Below, one piece after another: positions 5,376 through 7,842 of a stretch of 7,842 nt of DNA. The notes under the pieces were generated by a model. The model saw only the letters and a list, made by a program, of their open reading frames with translations. It searched no databases and was not told the DNA's origin. Both the position numbers and the translations under genes were made by a program. Position 1 is the first letter of the stretch. Each line of letters starts with the position of its first letter. Source of the stretch: an uncultured Collinsella sp. (GTDB taxonomy: Bacteria > Actinomycetota > Coriobacteriia > Coriobacteriales > Coriobacteriaceae); the NCBI GenBank assembly GCA_902465115.1, contig CABQMC010000068.1:1-7842 (forward strand), written 5' to 3'.

Positions 5376-6572
5376 ATGAGTCAGGCAAGGCAAGACGGCA
5401 TCACGCTCAGGCAGTGGCTCCCGCTCGTCGGGCTCACCTGCTGTGCGTTCGTGTTCAACACGTCGGAGTTTATGCCCATCGGCCTTTTGACTGATATCGC
5501 CGCGTCGTTCTCGCTCACCGAGGCCCAGGCGGGCATCATGATTTCGGTCTATGCCTGGGGCGTCATGCTGCTGTCGTTGCCGCTCATGGTGTTCGCTTCG
5601 CGTTTCGAGTTCAAGCGGATGCTGCTGGGCGTGCTTACCGTGTTCTCGCTGGGCCAGTTCCTGTCCGCCGTGGCGCCGACCTATCCCATCTTAGTCTGCG
5701 CGCGCCTGGTGGTTGCCTGCGCGCACGCCGTGTTCTGGTCGGTCGCCTCGATCATGGCGTCGCGCCTGGTCGACACCCGCCACGGGGCGCTCGCCATCAG
5801 CATGATCGCCACGGGCTCTTCCATCGCACAGATCTTCGGCCTGCCGCTCGGCCGCGCCATTGGCTTGGCCGTGGGCTGGCGCATGACGTTTGCCGTGGTC
5901 GGTGCCTTCTCTGCCGCCGCGGTGGTGTACCAGGCCGCGGTGTTCCCGGCCATGCCGGCGGGCGAGCGCTTTACCGTCAAACAGCTGCCCGAGCTGCTCA
6001 AGAACCCGCTCCTCATCGCGCTCTACGCAGTCACGGTCTTCATGGCGACCGGCTATTACGCAAGCTACAGCTATATCGAGCCCTTCCTGGCGCAGGTCGC
6101 GCACGTCGATGCGGGCGCCATCACCATGACGCTGACGGCGTTTGGCTGTTCCGGCTTGGTGGGCAGCTGGCTGTTCAGCCGCCTGTTCGACGGGCACCGT
6201 TTTCCGTTCCTTGCTATCACGCTTTCCGGCGTGCCGGTGGCTCTGCTGCTCATGGGGCCGGCCGCATCGTCGCTCGTGACAGTGCTTGCCGTCTGCGCAC
6301 TGTGGGGTTGCTGCGCCACGGCCTTTAACGTGGCGTTTCAGGCCGAGCTCATCAAGCACACGCCGGCAGATTCGTCGGCCGTCGCCATGTCGATCTTCTC
6401 GGGCCTGTTTAACCTCGGTATTGGCACGGGCACCGCAATCGGCGGCGCCGTGGTTTCGGGTCCCGGTATCGCTTGGATCGGCTTCGCGGGCGGGGCGATT
6501 GCCGTCGTGGGCGTCATCCTCGCCATCACGGTGATGTTCCCAGCCATACGCCGCGCAAAGCCCGTCGCCTAG
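5376..6572 (+). CDS. MFS sugar efflux transporter, SotB-like
   Basis: A 398-residue major facilitator superfamily proton-coupled exporter with about 12 membrane helices. It resembles E. coli SotB (YdeA), which exports arabinose and IPTG. Shared blocks, recalled from the E. coli protein, include FNTSEFMPIGLLTDIAASF (27-45), SVYAWGVMLLSLPLM (57-71), HAVFWSVAS (117-125), IATG (144-147), FGLPLGR (154-160), GWRMTF (167-172), YSYIEPF (231-237) and MSIFSGLFNLGIGTG (338-352). The loop between helices 2 and 3 carries a degenerate motif A (ASRFEFKRML, 74-83). The ATG at 5376 has GGAG 9 nt upstream (5363-5366); a TTG 15 nt earlier overlaps this site and is unlikely. The gene has a TATAAT promoter and ends 16 nt before the second palindromic repeat, so it looks monocistronic. 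The family is secure; the substrate could be a sugar or a drug and cannot be fixed from sequence. Confidence 0.9.
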   Translation: MSQARQDGITLRQWLPLVGLTCCAFVFNTSEFMPIGLLTDIAASFSLTEAQAGIMISVYAWGVMLLSLPLMVFASRFEFKRMLLGVLTVFSLGQFLSAVAPTYPILVCARLVVACAHAVFWSVASIMASRLVDTRHGALAISMIATGSSIAQIFGLPLGRAIGLAVGWRMTFAVVGAFSAAAVVYQAAVFPAMPAGERFTVKQLPELLKNPLLIALYAVTVFMATGYYASYSYIEPFLAQVAHVDAGAITMTLTAFGCSGLVGSWLFSRLFDGHRFPFLAITLSGVPVALLLMGPAASSLVTVLAVCALWGCCATAFNVAFQAELIKHTPADSSAVAMSIFSGLFNLGIGTGTAIGGAVVSGPGIAWIGFAGGAIAVVGVILAITVMFPAIRRAKPVA

Positions 6573-6588
6573 CCACATCCTCCTCATC

Positions 6589-6660
6589 AGTTGCGGTGAA
6601 ATAGTTCCTGTTTAAGGCCTCTGAAGGCCCAAGCAGGAACTATTCCACCGCAACTTATTT
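6589..6660 (+). repeat. Palindromic repeat element copy 2, probable terminator
   Basis: The 19-nt arms are identical to those of the copy at 2450-2512. Here the stem extends to 22 bp (6589-6610 with 6634-6655) with the same single A-C mismatch (6599 against 6645). The loop (6611-6633) differs entirely and contains its own small GGCC/GGCC hairpin. TTATTTT follows the right arm. It lies 16 nt after the MFS stop codon and would terminate that transcript, insulating the GH13 gene. Confidence 0.85.
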
Positions 6661-6685
6661 TGGGGGAGAGGATACAAGCCGGGCA

Positions 6686-6691
6686 TACAAT
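6686..6691 (+). promoter_or_regulatory. Weak candidate -10 box for the GH13 gene
   Basis: TACAAT (5/6 to TATAAT) lies 35 nt before the ATG and just beyond the preceding terminator-like repeat. No convincing -35 is visible at 16-18 nt upstream, so this may be an activator-dependent promoter or a chance match. Confidence 0.3.
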
Positions 6692-6726
6692 GGATGTCGT
6701 TGTGTTGAGCTTACCGGGAGGCTGTT

Positions 6727-7842
6727 ATGTGGGCATACGAGACGACGTTCTATCAGATCTATCCGCTGGGCTTTTGCGGAGCTCCGCGTGAAAACGCCGC
6801 GCCCGTTGCCGAGGATGAGCTCGCCCAGGCTGCCAACGCCGCGCCCAACCCTGATGCGCCCATCATGAAAATCGCCCAATGGGCCGACTACCTGCAAGAA
6901 CTCGGTATTGGCGCTGCGCTCATCAACCCGCCGCTCGAGTCTGATAGCCACGGCTACGATACGCGTAGCCTGCGCCATATCGATCGCCGCCTGGGTGGGG
7001 ATGCCGATTTTGCCGCCGTATGCGAGACGCTGCACGCCCACGGCATCCGCGTGGTGCTCGACGCCGTCTTCAACCACGTCGGTCGCGGCTTTTGGGCCTT
7101 CCGCGATGTGCAGGAGCGCAAGTGGGACTCGCCCTACAAGGACTGGTTTCACATCAGTTTTGACGGTGACTCCTGCTATGGCGACGGCTTTTGGTACGAG
7201 GGCTGGGAGGGCCATTTTGAGCTTGTGAAACTCAACCTGCAAAACCCCGCCGTGGTCGATTACCTGCTTGAGTCCGTGCGCCGCTGGGCCGACGTCTTTG
7301 GCGTCGACGGTCTGCGCCTGGACGTCGCCTATATGCTCGACCGCGATTTCATGCGTCGCCTGCACGCCTTTACCCGTGAGCTCAAGCCCGACTTTGTGCT
7401 GATCGGCGAGACGCTCCACGGCGACTACAATCAGATCGTCAACGACGAGATGCTCGACTCCTGCACCAACTACGAGTGCTACAAGGGCCTGTACTCCAGC
7501 TTTAACTCGGTCAACATGTTCGAGATTGCCCATTCGCTGCATCGCCAGTTTGGCGGCGACCCGTGGTGCATCTACCGCGGCAAACACCTGCTGTCGTTTG
7601 TCGACAACCACGACGTGCCGCGCTTGGCGAGCATCCTTACTGACAAGTCCTGCCTGCGCCCCGCCTATGGCATGCTGTTTGGCATGCCGGGCATCCCGTG
7701 CGTCTACTACGGCAGCGAGTGGGGAATTGCTGGCGAAAAGGGCGGCCCCGATGGCGACTGGGCGCTGCGACCTGCGCTCGATGAGCCTGCGCCCAACGAG
7801 CTGACGGCTTTCATCAAGCAGCTCACGCACCTGCGCTCGGCC
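6727..7842 (+). CDS. GH13 alpha-glucan hydrolase (alpha-amylase family), 3' end cut
   Basis: The first 372 residues of a glycoside hydrolase family 13 enzyme, open to the window edge. No signal peptide is visible, so it probably acts in the cytoplasm on imported maltodextrins. The (beta/alpha)8 barrel starts at once (YETTFYQIYPLGF, 4-16), without the N-terminal CBM34-like domain of classic neopullulanases. Conserved regions: I, DAVFNHVG (112-119); V, LVKLNLQNP (166-174); II, GLRLDVAY with nucleophile D199 and R197; III, LIGETLHGD with acid/base E228; IV, FVDNHDVPR with D296. All three catalytic acids are present. Region V reads VKLN, closer to the MPKLN of neopullulanase/cyclomaltodextrinase enzymes than to the QPDLN of oligo-1,6-glucosidases. 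The ATG has GGGAGG 5 nt upstream (6716-6721). An alanine-rich stretch at about residues 20-46 looks like a loop insertion. The family is secure; exact substrate and bond preference are open. Confidence 0.94.
   Translation, partial: MWAYETTFYQIYPLGFCGAPRENAAPVAEDELAQAANAAPNPDAPIMKIAQWADYLQELGIGAALINPPLESDSHGYDTRSLRHIDRRLGGDADFAAVCETLHAHGIRVVLDAVFNHVGRGFWAFRDVQERKWDSPYKDWFHISFDGDSCYGDGFWYEGWEGHFELVKLNLQNPAVVDYLLESVRRWADVFGVDGLRLDVAYMLDRDFMRRLHAFTRELKPDFVLIGETLHGDYNQIVNDEMLDSCTNYECYKGLYSSFNSVNMFEIAHSLHRQFGGDPWCIYRGKHLLSFVDNHDVPRLASILTDKSCLRPAYGMLFGMPGIPCVYYGSEWGIAGEKGGPDGDWALRPALDEPAPNELTAFIKQLTHLRSA

Noticed and set aside
5691..6587. A 298-codon minus-strand frame opposite the MFS gene
   Set aside because: Its composition is low-complexity, rich in Arg, His, Gly and Asp. 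The plus-strand frame is a clear 12-helix transporter.
6655..7830. A 391-codon open frame on the minus strand opposite the GH13 gene
   Set aside because: The plus strand carries all the GH13 catalytic motifs with a good ribosome site. The minus frame has no known motif and is a GC-content shadow.

Overview
The window is high-GC DNA with tightly packed genes, strong GGAGG-type ribosome binding sites and frequent GTG starts. The proteins look like those of a gut anaerobe of the Actinomycetota. My best guess is a Coriobacteriia genome close to Collinsella. This rests on remembered protein flavour (the FeoA-FeoB fusion, the small cytosolic GH13 enzyme, a stand-alone glucose-type PTS IIA) and not on a search. 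I see no phage, transposase, CRISPR array, tRNA or rRNA.

Layout, left to right: (1) minus strand, the N-terminal 177 codons of asparaginyl-tRNA synthetase (asnS), cut by the window edge, with an extended -10 promoter; (2) minus strand, a 187-residue PTS EIIA-Glc domain protein ending at a strong intrinsic terminator; (3) a 244-bp divergent control region with a LacI-type palindrome; (4) plus strand, a 299-residue alpha/beta-hydrolase; (5) a 473-bp non-coding region up to the feo start, holding a palindromic terminator-like repeat, an array of 15-nt palindrome arms with exact 62-bp period, a promoter and two tandem 17-bp operator-like repeats; (6) plus strand, a 786-residue FeoA-FeoB fusion; (7) plus strand, a 398-residue SotB-like MFS exporter with its own promoter; (8) a second copy of the palindromic repeat; (9) plus strand, a GH13 alpha-glucan hydrolase running off the right edge.

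These genes do not form one pathway. The PTS IIA, hydrolase, SotB-like exporter and GH13 enzyme all fit carbohydrate handling. FeoAB imports ferrous iron, probably under a metal-responsive repressor. AsnS is housekeeping.

The least explained material is non-coding. One item is the 62-bp array, whose arms can pair in two mutually exclusive registers. The other is a two-copy palindromic element with identical arms, unrelated loops and the same single mismatch in both copies.
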